Notes under the pieces: generated by a model | Seen by the model: the letters and a program-made list of their open reading frames with translations, nothing else | What the model was told of the DNA's origin: nothing | Databases searched by the model: none | In this document: positions 17,461 through 26,241 of the stretch, piece after piece | How the letters are laid out: each line of letters opens with the position of its first letter | Position numbering within the stretch: the stretch's first letter is position 1 | Assembly: GCF_000685805.1 (NCBI RefSeq) | Contig: NZ_JMKP01000012.1 | Span: 1 to 64,000, forward strand | Length of the DNA stretch: 64,000 nucleotides | Direction of reading: 5' to 3' | Source: Psychrobacter phenylpyruvicus DSM 7000 = NBRC 102152 | Lineage (GTDB): Bacteria; Pseudomonadota; Gammaproteobacteria; Pseudomonadales; Moraxellaceae | Made by a program: the position numbers and the translations under genes

Positions 17461-19569
17461 CTATTGGTGTACTGTACTGTGACGAATTAACCATAAGAAA
17501 TAGATTCCACCAATAATGGCTGCTATGGCCCCTGCTGGCAGCTCGTAGGGAAAGATAATATAACGACCAATCCAATCGGCCAGTATCATCACTCCCGCAC
17601 CAAGTAAAGCAGCCAGTGGCAATTGCTTCTCAAGCTGTATTGCCCCTAAAGAAGTTGCCAAGTGAGGCACCATTAACCCAATGAAACTAAGTGGTCCAAC
17701 TGCTAGGGTACTTACGGTACTAAGCGCTGCTACCACTGTCAGTAGCGCTAATTGGTACGCTACTACCTTAACCCCTAAGCTACGGGCGACAGAACCCCCT
17801 AATCCCAATACGCGTAACGGTTTGATTAGTAGCATACTAATTGCTACCAAAATCACTGCGGAGCAGATGAGATACCAAACAGTTTCGGGGCTGGCACTAT
17901 AAGTAGTTCCCGAGAGCCAGCTAAGCATCCCTCTTAGTCTCGGGTCACCGGAGATTTTCACCATACTCATAACGCCATCCATCATTGCTGCGATACCAAT
18001 ACCGACCAATAATAAATAAGCTGGGGTTACCTTACGTGCCAACCAAATAATTAGCAGTAATACCAACAAGGAACCTAATAAGCCTGAGCCGACCAAAGCT
18101 AACGCTCCGGGTTTCACACCAAACATGGGCAATAATAAGAAACCAACAATTACCCCTAATGCTACTCCTGAGCTGATACCCAGCACCTCGGGACTCGCCA
18201 TCGGGTTTCGGGTCAAGGTTTGCAGCAATACCCCTGCGGTTGCTAACATCACCCCAGTAGCAGCCGCGCTTAGCGTACGAGGCAAACGAAATTGAGTCGT
18301 TAATGCCCAGTCTGTACTGAGGGCAATACCTGAAATGTCTTTGACCAAAAGACTCACAATAGCAAGTAATACCAATAAACTGATTGCCCACCGCCACCAG
18401 TTTATTGGTTGACGTTGACCACTAAACATCGGTGTAATCGGTGCGACGCTTTGTCGGCGCTGGCGTAATATTAACCAGATAATAAGCGGTGCCCCTAAAA
18501 TACCTGTGATAGATCCTGCAGGTATTGGCATCCCCAATATTGGCTCTAACAATAGACCTATATTACTGGTTAGCCAAAGTAACAAAGCACCAAACCCAAA
18601 GGCAGCTATTAATCGGCGTCCGATATGAGCAATACCTAGTGCATTCACCAAACTGGCTGCGGCAAGCCCGATAAAGCTAATGAGACCAACTTCACTTATT
18701 ACTAAGGCTGTTACTACCGCAACAATGCTTATTACCACCAACCTTATACTATTAATGGGTACTCCCAAGCGCTTGGCTTGCAGATCATCAAGGCTCATTA
18801 ACGTTAACGGCTTTAATAATGGAATACTAACAACTACTAATATGGCTGAAGTAATGGCTAATTTAATACTAGTCTGCCAGTTGTTTTGGGTCAAAAAACC
18901 TGCTGCCCATGACAAAATACCAACGCTACGCTCGGTATAAAAGAGCACTAACGTACTAGCAAATGCTGCTAATAAAATATTAACTACCAATCCTGACAGC
19001 ACTAATATCAGAGGATTAAACCGGCTTGGTAGGGATAAGATAAATACCAAGCCCAAACTTATTAAAGCGCCTACAAATGCAATCCATACTCCCCCATAAA
19101 TGGCTAAGCTTGGTACAAATAAAGTGGCAATAAGTAGGGCCAATTGAGCACCTGTACCAATGGCTAAAGTGGTATCAGAAGCCAAAGGGTTTTTGACTAA
19201 CTGTTGTAGTAAAATACTGACTACACCAAGTAGTCCCCCAGCCAATAATGCTACTACACTGGTAGCAACCAATCGTAGCTGTACCGCCATATCTGCCACA
19301 TCAAGCTCAAAGCTTGGTTTGAGCAGTTGAGTGATTGGCAAAGACCACGACTTATCAATCAATAGCGCACTACTGATACCAATACCGACAAGAAGTAATA
19401 GTAATAAAGCCCAAGCACGCCAATGTTTCATCTCCACTGCTGTAGCTAAAGAAGATACTTTCAATGGGGTATGAGGTGCTGTTTGGTTTTGATCTATTTG
19501 CTTCTGATTTGGTGAGGTGTTTTTAGGACGATTGGGTTTAGATTCAAACTGATAATTATTTGCTGACAT
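17461..19569 (-). CDS. fhuB: Double-length FecCD/FhuB-type siderophore permease
   Basis: A 702-residue inner-membrane permease made of two fused FecCD-type halves, as in E. coli FhuB. Half one runs from about 50 to 365 and half two from about 385 to 702. Each half repeats the family signs: LRLVATSVVALLAGGLLGVVSILLQQLVKNPLASDTTLAIGTGAQLAL and FRLPRTLSAAATGVMLATAGVLLQTLTRNPMASPEVLGISSGVAL, then GLISFIGLAAASLVNALG and GPLSFIGLMVPHLATSLG (the ATPase-coupling regions). Because both halves are in one chain, no second permease gene is needed. A GGAGG Shine-Dalgarno precedes the ATG. The start overlaps the end of the binding-protein gene by 14 bases. About the first 45 residues are polar and Asn/Gln-rich. 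Confidence 0.95.
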   Translation of the reverse strand: MSANNYQFESKPNRPKNTSPNQKQIDQNQTAPHTPLKVSSLATAVEMKHWRAWALLLLLLVGIGISSALLIDKSWSLPITQLLKPSFELDVADMAVQLRLVATSVVALLAGGLLGVVSILLQQLVKNPLASDTTLAIGTGAQLALLIATLFVPSLAIYGGVWIAFVGALISLGLVFILSLPSRFNPLILVLSGLVVNILLAAFASTLVLFYTERSVGILSWAAGFLTQNNWQTSIKLAITSAILVVVSIPLLKPLTLMSLDDLQAKRLGVPINSIRLVVISIVAVVTALVISEVGLISFIGLAAASLVNALGIAHIGRRLIAAFGFGALLLWLTSNIGLLLEPILGMPIPAGSITGILGAPLIIWLILRQRRQSVAPITPMFSGQRQPINWWRWAISLLVLLAIVSLLVKDISGIALSTDWALTTQFRLPRTLSAAATGVMLATAGVLLQTLTRNPMASPEVLGISSGVALGVIVGFLLLPMFGVKPGALALVGSGLLGSLLVLLLIIWLARKVTPAYLLLVGIGIAAMMDGVMSMVKISGDPRLRGMLSWLSGTTYSASPETVWYLICSAVILVAISMLLIKPLRVLGLGGSVARSLGVKVVAYQLALLTVVAALSTVSTLAVGPLSFIGLMVPHLATSLGAIQLEKQLPLAALLGAGVMILADWIGRYIIFPYELPAGAIAAIIGGIYFLWLIRHSTVHQ

Positions 19570-20668
19570 TAGCAGGACCTCCGACTAAATTCGCTGCGGC
19601 AAGGTTGTTCGCTAAGCTGGTAAGTGAAGCCATACCACCATAAATCCATACGGGTGGTAAAACGGCCATACAACGACTATCGCCCATGGCGTTTGTATCA
19701 GCTCCATATCCAAGGCGCTGCCATACCAAACTGTCTTGTACTTGCTTTTGAGTGAGGGTGTTTAATGGTTTAATGACTAGTAAACATACATCTGAGTCAA
19801 GCTGCGTCAGATCACCCATCTGAATAGGAACAAAGCCCCAATTATTACCTTTACCTAATGCCACAAGTTGCAGGTCCATTTTATTGAACACCACATTGAA
19901 TAAGCTATTGTTGGAGTACATACGCATGTTATTGTCATCAACGAATTGAATCACTGCGAATTTTTTAACATTAGGAAATCGCTTCTGGAACTGCTTCCCG
20001 GCATCTACAATTTGTTGATGGCTTTCATTGATATAGTGATTTGCTTGTTGTGGTTTGTTGATAATCTTTCCAAGTTGATGGGTTGATTCAACATAGTCCT
20101 CCCATTTTGCAGTGTCTCCCTTACCGGCAAACATAATTGTCTGAGCTGGGACATCTCCATAGATGCCACGCGAATGCTCATAAAAGAAATTATCAATAAT
20201 TAAATCAACAGGTAACTGAGCCGCAAGTTCAGCATTAGGCAGATAACGTATACCCAAATCGTGTACGGAGGAAGGCAACTTTGGATCGGACACCCATTGA
20301 TCCCAAACACGGTTATCACCTGTAGCAATTGGCGGCTGTCCCATGGCAATGAGAGTAGCGGCTACCCCCCAATCAGGCGAAACAACATTTAAATCATTAC
20401 TAACAGTGTCTGATTGATCTAGGTTATTTAAATCTGATGATCGGTTTGAATTTGATGATAAATGATTGGAATCATTAGGATTTTTTTGTGTTTGTACCGA
20501 CGAAGTATTGTTATCATTGTCAACGTTGGAGCTGCTACAACTTATTAATACTAGCCCAATAGCACTATACATTAATACCGCTACTGGCTTTGATGACAAT
20601 AAATGTTTATTAAATGAGGACTGTTTTAACTGCCCTAGTATAGTTTTTAATTGCAATATCAGTTTCAT
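19556..20668 (-). CDS. fhuD: Iron-siderophore ABC transporter binding lipoprotein (FhuD-like)
   Basis: A 370-residue substrate-binding protein. After a hydrophobic N-terminal segment there is a lipobox VLISC (Cys about 44), so it is probably a lipoprotein rather than a free periplasmic protein as in E. coli. A Ser/Asn/Asp-rich linker (about 45-90) leads to the binding domain, which has VVSPDWGVAATLIAMGQPPIATGD, LGIRYLPNAELAAQLPVDLII and FYEHSRGIYGDVPAQTIMFAGKGD, matching the class III (FhuD/FepB/BtuF) pattern. It starts one base after the fhuC stop (TAGTATG) and overlaps fhuB, so the three form a tightly coupled operon. Confidence 0.9.
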   Translation of the reverse strand: MKLILQLKTILGQLKQSSFNKHLLSSKPVAVLMYSAIGLVLISCSSSNVDNDNNTSSVQTQKNPNDSNHLSSNSNRSSDLNNLDQSDTVSNDLNVVSPDWGVAATLIAMGQPPIATGDNRVWDQWVSDPKLPSSVHDLGIRYLPNAELAAQLPVDLIIDNFFYEHSRGIYGDVPAQTIMFAGKGDTAKWEDYVESTHQLGKIINKPQQANHYINESHQQIVDAGKQFQKRFPNVKKFAVIQFVDDNNMRMYSNNSLFNVVFNKMDLQLVALGKGNNWGFVPIQMGDLTQLDSDVCLLVIKPLNTLTQKQVQDSLVWQRLGYGADTNAMGDSRCMAVLPPVWIYGGMASLTSLANNLAAANLVGGPANVSK

Positions 20669-20669
20669 A

Positions 20670-21434
20670 CTACACCACTGCGACTGGATGACCGTTAACG
20701 GGGTGTGTTAGCAGCTGCATATCCACATTAAAGATGTCCTTAAGAACCGGTGGTTGCATGATATTATCCACGGTATCATCATGACATATCTTCCCAGCCT
20801 TTAACGCAATAATACGGTCTGAATATTGAGCAGCCAAATTGATATCGTGCACAATCATCATTACTCCCAATCCTTGGGTATCAACCAACTTTCTAATGAG
20901 CGCCATAACTTCAATCTGATAGCGTACATCTAGCGCCGCTAATGGCTCATCAAGTAACAGATACTGAGTGTCTTGGGCCAAACACATAGCAAGCCAAACC
21001 CGTGCTCGCTCGCCGCCTGAAAGTGTAGAAACTATACGATCGGCATAAGTGTCAATTTGGGTCAACCGCATCGCTTCCGTGACCTTATTTTGGTCAATCT
21101 TACTGGGTTTTTGTAACCATTTCTGATGCGGATAGCGCCCTAACATTACAAGTTCACTGACAGTAAAAGAGGCTGCATCTGGAAGCTGCTGTGGTAAATA
21201 TGCCAGCTTCTTTGCCAAATCTTTACTGCCATATTCACTAAGCTGTATATCATCCAGCATTAATGATCCGGAGTTGGGTGACATCTCACCTGCTAAGACT
21301 TTAATTAACGTGGATTTTCCAGAGCCATTGTGGCCTATAAGCGAAACCAACTGGTTGGGAGAAATTTGACAATTAATATCTTGTAATAAGACAGATTTCT
21401 GACGAGTAAGTAAAAGATTCTTGGCCTGTAACAT
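20670..21434 (-). CDS. fhuC: Iron-siderophore ABC transporter ATPase (FhuC-like)
   Basis: About 254 residues: the cytoplasmic ATPase of the importer. Walker A is GHNGSGKST (about 35-43), the Q-loop region LAYLPQQLPDAASFTVSELVMLGRYPHQ, the signature LSGGERARVWLAM, Walker B YLLLDEPLAALD, and the switch His in MMIVHDINLAA. I choose the ATG at 21434 (MLQAKNLLL). The longer open frame to 21527 would put the first codons inside the -10/-35 elements and Fur box and gives a non-homologous hydrophobic N-terminus. Confidence 0.94.
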   Translation of the reverse strand: MLQAKNLLLTRQKSVLLQDINCQISPNQLVSLIGHNGSGKSTLIKVLAGEMSPNSGSLMLDDIQLSEYGSKDLAKKLAYLPQQLPDAASFTVSELVMLGRYPHQKWLQKPSKIDQNKVTEAMRLTQIDTYADRIVSTLSGGERARVWLAMCLAQDTQYLLLDEPLAALDVRYQIEVMALIRKLVDTQGLGVMMIVHDINLAAQYSDRIIALKAGKICHDDTVDNIMQPPVLKDIFNVDMQLLTHPVNGHPVAVV

Positions 21435-21498
21435 AAAATTGCCACGTATAAAGTGAGAAAAAATATAACTATAGTAGATACTATAGGCTAAAAATCGT

Positions 21499-21532
21499 AT
21501 TATACTTACGAACGATAATAAAAACAATTCTC
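21499..21532 (-). promoter_or_regulatory. fhuC promoter with overlapping Fur box
   Basis: On the minus strand TTGTTT (21522-21527) and TATAAT (21499-21504) are separated by exactly 17 bases, a good sigma-70 promoter. The Fur-like palindrome GATAAT-N7-ATTCTC at 21514-21532 covers the -35 box. The same site lies 50 bases upstream of the divergent reductase gene at 21582, so one Fur dimer could control both directions. Confidence 0.8.
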
Positions 21533-21581
21533 ATTTATGTATTAATTTTAAATACTTAAGCAACTTTTATCGAGATACTGT

Positions 21582-22904
21582 ATGACTAATAACATTGACT
21601 CTAACTCTAAAACTCAAACAAAATCTGAGTCACTTACACCAATTAATCATCCTGAAATCCAGCACATCATTGATCATATTAATGAAGAACATGCAGAAGA
21701 CTTGGCTGATTTAATAGGTGTATTTCACCGTATTGATTCAGAAATCCTACAAAAAAAAGAGGTTGAACTGGTCCAAATTTATACTCAAGGATTTGATGTT
21801 CGGTTACATTCTAAAGAGGTGGCTAATAAAAAGACTTCCCCTGAACCTCATTCGCTTTATAGCCTTTCAGATGATGAAATAAACAACACCTATTTCATTG
21901 GTTTTGAGTCGATTATTGCAGATGTAGAAGATTTGGCGTTTCAATATATTTTACTTAAACAAAAAGCGGACAAAATTATTGGTAAAAAAACCATCAAGTT
22001 AACCGATAAGTTTTTTGAGGTAGTAGACAGCTATTATGTGACTGACAATATGTATCGTCTTGTGCTCTCCTCTTTAGCGGCTGACGTCAATAATCCTCAT
22101 CTCAAACACCAAAACATACAGTCAGAACTAATCCACGAGGCGGGTTACGCTTATTTGTTTGATCTAGCGACTTTTAATCTTGAAGGATCACAAAATACAG
22201 AAAATTTAGATTCAACAATTTTACGTACTCCAAGTAATGACTCAGAGCATCAAAAAAAATCTCGGCAACACCGTTATTACACACTACGTAAGGCATGGCA
22301 AGATAAAAATGACCCACAAAAGCTACTAGTTTGGATAGATATTTATATTCATGGTGATACTTCTGGAGCGCGCTGGGCATTGAATTTAATGCAGGGAGAT
22401 ATTGTCAAAATAAAACGTGAAATCCCTGAAAAACTAGCTCATCTTAACGCGCTTGGTGAAATCGCAAATATCAAGTCAATAACTGATAATGTAAAAATAG
22501 GCAATGATAGCTCCGGGCCACGAAACTTATTAATTGCAGATGAAACATCAATACCGACGGTGGCTAGATTATTAGAGCTCTGGCAACAACCTACAGCACC
22601 CATAATTATATTTGTTACGCAGGATATAGCAGATCAAAATTATCTTGAGCATATTGAACTCAGTGAAACTTTGACTGAAAAACCTATTATTTTGAAACTT
22701 CAGTCTAATGATGACGAGTTAGATACCTTGGCTAATCGCATTGATGATTGTTTGGGGCGCTATTTAAGCCAACATTCCATAACTATAAACAAAGCATGGG
22801 GCGCACTTGAAGCCAGTGTAACTAAGCGACTGCGGCGTCTACTACAGCAAAGGTTGGGACTGACACGCTCCGAAATAGTGATTAAAGTATATTGGCGTCG
22901 TTAG
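21582..22904 (+). CDS. Siderophore-interacting flavoprotein with N-terminal DUF2470-like domain
   Basis: A 440-residue protein, longer than typical siderophore-interacting proteins (SIP/ViuB, about 250-300). The N-terminal part (about 25-115) has HPEIQHIIDHINEEHAEDLADLIGVF, the pattern of DUF2470 domains of haem-utilisation proteins. From about 140 the SIP domain begins: VVDSYYVTDNMYRLVLS, then RYYTLRKAW (FAD-binding RxYT/V), WIDIYIHGDTSGARWALNLMQGDIVKI (DF..HG..G.A..WA....GD motif), LLIADETSIPTVARLLEL, and the C-terminal WGALEASVTKRLRRLLQQRLGLTRSEIVIKVYWRR. It would be a cytoplasmic reductase that frees iron from the imported siderophore. It is divergent from fhuC and shares the Fur site. 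Confidence 0.85.
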   Translation: MTNNIDSNSKTQTKSESLTPINHPEIQHIIDHINEEHAEDLADLIGVFHRIDSEILQKKEVELVQIYTQGFDVRLHSKEVANKKTSPEPHSLYSLSDDEINNTYFIGFESIIADVEDLAFQYILLKQKADKIIGKKTIKLTDKFFEVVDSYYVTDNMYRLVLSSLAADVNNPHLKHQNIQSELIHEAGYAYLFDLATFNLEGSQNTENLDSTILRTPSNDSEHQKKSRQHRYYTLRKAWQDKNDPQKLLVWIDIYIHGDTSGARWALNLMQGDIVKIKREIPEKLAHLNALGEIANIKSITDNVKIGNDSSGPRNLLIADETSIPTVARLLELWQQPTAPIIIFVTQDIADQNYLEHIELSETLTEKPIILKLQSNDDELDTLANRIDDCLGRYLSQHSITINKAWGALEASVTKRLRRLLQQRLGLTRSEIVIKVYWRR

Positions 22905-22959
22905 CTTAAACCCTATTACCTTGAGACCCCTTTTTTAACTAACTTAGATAAAGGATAAT

Positions 22960-22994
22960 AAAAAACTCCGACCCTACCAAGGTCGGAGTTTTTT
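22960..22994. terminator. Bidirectional terminator after the reductase gene
   Basis: A perfect 14-bp stem (22960-22973 with 22981-22994), 7-base loop, with A run on the left and T run on the right. It serves the plus-strand reductase gene (stop at 22904) and possibly the converging minus-strand oxidase gene (stop at 23087). Confidence 0.9.
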
Positions 22995-23086
22995 ATGTCA
23001 ACTTTTGAAGATAATCTTCATCTCAAATCATAAACCTGAACCTACCCTACTTATCCATATCCATTATTTACACAGCGAGCTTGTGA

Positions 23087-24217
23087 CTATTGCAGTAAAG
23101 CATGAACTGCAACACTTGCTGCTTCAACCGCGCCAGCCACATAACCTGGGAACTGACGAGACCACTCACTGCCAATACCTATTAGATTATCTTGCCATAC
23201 CCCTGTTGTAGCAGTAGCTGCCGGTGGATGCGGATGTTGCCCACCACTTTGGGCGTCAATGGTTGTCGCCGTGAATGTATCTTGCGACCAATCTTTGATG
23301 AAGTCAGCCACAGGTGACTGTGCTTGAGCACCAAACAGTCGGGTCAACTGTTCTCGGCAATATAACTTCAACTCATCTTCAGAAACACTTTGACGCACTT
23401 CAGGAGTGATTCCAAAGAATCCAAATAAGGCAGCATGACCATTAGCTGCAGAAGCATCATGGATTTCAGTTAAGGGGCCTACAGCACTATTGGCTGATCC
23501 AGAAAGACCTTGCTCACGCCAAAATGGCGTATCATATATAGCAAAGTATTTGGCATGAGGCGCCATCCAAGTTGCAGTCGAGCGCCATTGTCTTGCCAAA
23601 TCATCAGGCAGTGCCGGTGTGAACTCTAGGTTTTGTTCTACCAAACGTGGTGGTAGCGCTAATAATAGTTGTGATACTTGCCATGTCGTCTTTTTATTGT
23701 CGTTTTGATTACTAGACGTGGCATTTGATTCAACCTTTACCTCAATCGCCATCGCTGTTTTGCGTAATTGACAAACCTTATGACCCATTAACACTCGGTT
23801 GCTATCCAAACGCTGGTACAGCGCCTCTGTTAACGCAGCCATACCACCGATCAAGCGCATGGAAGTTGGTGAACTTACGTAGCCTTGCATACGCATGGGT
23901 GCTGTATTCGGCGATCTTTCTATCAGTATGTCACCGTCTTCAAACTGAGCAAAGCTTTTAAGACCAAGCTCTTGTACTAATTGACCTAATTGTGGTTGGT
24001 AACCAGGCCAAAACCAAGAAGGTCCAAGGTCAAAGCGGTCAGATATATCTTTCCTATCTATTACACTCTGACCATCAGTCGCAACCGAATGAATACGACC
24101 GCCAATTCTATCTCGGGCTTCTAACAGCACATAGTCGATGCCTTGTTTTTGTAATAAATAGGCAGCATAGAGGCCACTTAAGCCTGCGCCTATGATGGCG
24201 ATACGTGCTTTATTCAT
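23087..24217 (-). CDS. FAD-dependent amine oxidase family protein
   Basis: A 376-residue flavoprotein of the monoamine-oxidase/NAD(P)-binding-like group. The N-terminal dinucleotide motif is IAIIGAGLSGLYAAYLLQKQGIDYVLLEARDRIGGRI (about 6-44) and the late FAD motif is GIGSEWSRQFPGYVAGAVEAASVAV at the C-terminus, both typical. FDLGPSWFWPGYQPQLGQLVQELGL is the GASW-type substrate-side segment. It is shorter than eukaryotic MAOs but normal for bacterial members. Neighbours give no clear substrate; polyamines are a possibility because the island makes 1,3-diaminopropane, but this is speculation. Confidence 0.85.
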   Translation of the reverse strand: MNKARIAIIGAGLSGLYAAYLLQKQGIDYVLLEARDRIGGRIHSVATDGQSVIDRKDISDRFDLGPSWFWPGYQPQLGQLVQELGLKSFAQFEDGDILIERSPNTAPMRMQGYVSSPTSMRLIGGMAALTEALYQRLDSNRVLMGHKVCQLRKTAMAIEVKVESNATSSNQNDNKKTTWQVSQLLLALPPRLVEQNLEFTPALPDDLARQWRSTATWMAPHAKYFAIYDTPFWREQGLSGSANSAVGPLTEIHDASAANGHAALFGFFGITPEVRQSVSEDELKLYCREQLTRLFGAQAQSPVADFIKDWSQDTFTATTIDAQSGGQHPHPPAATATTGVWQDNLIGIGSEWSRQFPGYVAGAVEAASVAVHALLQ

Positions 24218-24354
24218 ATTTTTTTCCGCTGGGTATTAATTGCTTTAATATTAATCGTTATTTCATTATTAGGAGTCGTTAAAATAACTTGCTTAGTCTA
24301 AAATAAAAAGTATTCATGTGTTAGGCTTTTTTGATAGGCAAGATAAAAACAAAA

Positions 24355-24375
24355 AAACGTCCAAGAAAGACGTTT
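24355..24375 (-). terminator. Terminator of the symporter gene
   Basis: A 7-bp stem AAACGTC/GACGTTT (24355-24361 with 24369-24375), 7-base loop, followed on the minus strand by an uninterrupted T run. It lies 64 bases after the stop of the bile-acid/sodium symporter family gene. Confidence 0.75.
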
Positions 24376-24438
24376 AGTTTAGATAATTATGCTTAGTTAT
24401 TAATGAAATGAATGGCAGAGCTTTAATTGAGCGGTTGA

Positions 24439-25464
24439 TTAAGAAATCAGATCTTTTTCTAAACTCTTAGCAATTTTTGCGGTTTCAGAATTATCCTTCG
24501 CCAAGTTAGCCTCTATACCATTACGTCTATCCCACCAAGTAAATAAATTGGCCAAAACTGAGCCGGATACCGAATGCCAAATGGTAGCCACAGCCGCCAC
24601 TACTGCTGACTCGGCACTGGTTGGAAAAAACTTAGTACTTAACCCTGTGGCTAATCCAGCGTTCTGAACGCCAACTTCGATAGCTAATGTGCGTTTCTTA
24701 GCAGTATTAGCACCTACTAGGGTGCCTGAAAGATAACCCAGTACATATCCTAAGAAATTATGGATGGCTATAGCCGCCACCGCTATCAGTGCTGATTCAA
24801 ATAATTGCGCCCCAAATACCGCTGCCACGCCACCAACAATACAGGCAAAAGCCAACACAGCAATCCCTGGCATTACATTGCGTACTGACTCAAACCAACT
24901 CTTGTTTTGAAACATGATGTTTAAAATAGAGCCAATAGCCACAGGCACTAAAGTCACTAGTAGCATAAATCTAAACATACCCCACCCGTCCATTTCTACA
25001 GTCTGTCCTACTAGATAAACCATCCATAACGGTGTAACTACAGGGGCCAGAATGGTAGAAAATGTGGTCATGCCTACTGAGAAAGCGACATCCCCTCGAG
25101 CTAGATAACTCATTATATTTGAAGACACCCCACCTGGGCAGCTTCCCACGAGAACCAAGCCCAAGGTTAATCCAGGGGATAAGTTTAATAATTTTGAGAT
25201 AGCAATGGCTATTAAAGGCATGATTGTGAACTGTGCCAATGTGCCTATGCATATATCAAAAGGACGTTTTGCTAAAATTTGGTAATCTTCTTTACCTAGA
25301 GTCATGCCCATGGCCAGCATGATAATGCCTAGTACTACGACTTGAGCATCTCCTTTCACCCAAGAGAAGGTAGCAGGCTCAATGAATGTAACAGCTGCCG
25401 CTAAGATAATGACCAATGCAGTGAAACGGGTTAATTGTTGGCTGATTACTGCTAAAACATTCAT
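24439..25464 (-). CDS. Bile acid:sodium symporter (BASS) family transporter
   Basis: A 341-residue membrane protein with about ten hydrophobic segments and the family segments GIIMLAMGMTLGKEDYQIL (about 45-63), LGLVLVGSCPGGVSSNIMSYLARGDVAFSVGMTTFSTILAPVVTPLW (about 100-147; the crossover with conserved Pro-Gly-Gly) and LAIEVGVQNAGLATGLSTKFF near 262. The EVGxQN motif corresponds to a sodium/substrate site in BASS proteins. Bacterial members transport organic anions such as pantoate or pyruvate; the substrate here is unknown. It is monocistronic with its own terminator. Confidence 0.9.
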   Translation of the reverse strand: MNVLAVISQQLTRFTALVIILAAAVTFIEPATFSWVKGDAQVVVLGIIMLAMGMTLGKEDYQILAKRPFDICIGTLAQFTIMPLIAIAISKLLNLSPGLTLGLVLVGSCPGGVSSNIMSYLARGDVAFSVGMTTFSTILAPVVTPLWMVYLVGQTVEMDGWGMFRFMLLVTLVPVAIGSILNIMFQNKSWFESVRNVMPGIAVLAFACIVGGVAAVFGAQLFESALIAVAAIAIHNFLGYVLGYLSGTLVGANTAKKRTLAIEVGVQNAGLATGLSTKFFPTSAESAVVAAVATIWHSVSGSVLANLFTWWDRRNGIEANLAKDNSETAKIAKSLEKDLIS

Positions 25465-26021
25465 TATTAGACTCCACTCCTATTTTTTTCCATCAAATAA
25501 ACAGATTATTAATCTATTCAAATAATATAAAAATAAAGTCTAATAAATTTTAGTCTATAACAATAATTGAATTTATATTATATTTATAAAACTTTTTTTA
25601 TAAATAATTCCTAAGTAATTTAAATTTCAATAACAGAACAGTGGTACATTCTTAATACGACATCGTAAGTAAAGAGTGTAATTAAACCCATGCCGGTGCT
25701 AATGCCATTGGTATACGAGCAAATAACCCCATTTGTGTCTCAGTCGTTAGTTTGCTCATATCAAAACTCTTTATTGCTGTATTATTTTAGGAGCTAAGCA
25801 AAAGAAATATACCAAGTAAAGTTTCAATTTTATCGTAGATAATTTGTAAGATGTCGTGACTTGGCCATCTATCCAGAAGGTATGACAACTATCCTGACAC
25901 AAGAGTATAACTGTTATAAAGTTATATCAAAATTCTAAAAAGTAGGCCTAAGATGTATGAGTAAACTAATAGCAATAAACATTAATATTGAAATTATAAA
26001 ACTGTAGAGTATTCGTTTGAA
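25465..26021. other. AT-rich gene-poor gap at the left edge of the toxin block
   Basis: This 557-base stretch contains the upstream region of the symporter gene and no full gene. A minus-strand 24-codon frame (ATG 25757-25759, reading MSKLTTETQMGLFARIPMALAPAWV) is the only candidate peptide; part of it (ARIPMALAPA) resembles the AxLPIALAPGMG segment of NCS2 purine permeases, so it may be a gene remnant. The right part is featureless. Confidence 0.4.
25685..25759 (-). pseudogene. Possible remnant of an NCS2-type permease (about 25 codons)
   Basis: Short frame translating to MSKLTTETQMGLFARIPMALAPAWV followed by a stop. The resemblance to the purine-permease APGMG segment is short and could be chance. 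No second piece of such a permease was found nearby. Confidence 0.2.
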
Positions 26022-26225
26022 TCAACTTAAATCATTATTTATTAATAATATTCCTCCCAATAAGGCATATAAAGGAAAAAAAACAATCATACCTACTAAA
26101 GACAGTCCATCATTTTTTCCTCCAGGGTAACTGAGGTCAGCATTTATATAATCAAAACTATATGCAGTTGCATAAACTAATAGGCACATTAACGACAAAA
26201 AGTATAACAGTGTCCGAAACTTCAT
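26022..26225 (-). CDS. Small two-TM protein, candidate immunity protein
   Basis: About 67 residues starting MKFRTLLYFLSLMCLLVYATAYSF, with two hydrophobic segments (about 5-25 and 42-63, GLSLVGMIVFFPLYALLGGILLI) joined by a short polar loop. I choose the ATG at 26225 because AGAGG lies 6 bases upstream; the frame is open to 26258, overlapping the previous gene. It begins 17 bases after the stop of the toxin-like tail, the place where immunity genes sit in CdiA-CT/CdiI modules. A membrane immunity protein would suit a toxin acting on lipid or at the inner membrane. No homologue is recognised, so the role is inferred from position and size. Confidence 0.6.
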   Translation of the reverse strand: MKFRTLLYFLSLMCLLVYATAYSFDYINADLSYPGGKNDGLSLVGMIVFFPLYALLGGILLINNDLS

Positions 26226-26241
26226 TTTATACCTCTGTTGT

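Noticed and set aside
21435-21527. N-terminal extension of fhuC (31 residues)
   Set aside because: The extension would contain the fhuC promoter and Fur box and encodes a hydrophobic leader not expected in a cytoplasmic ATPase.
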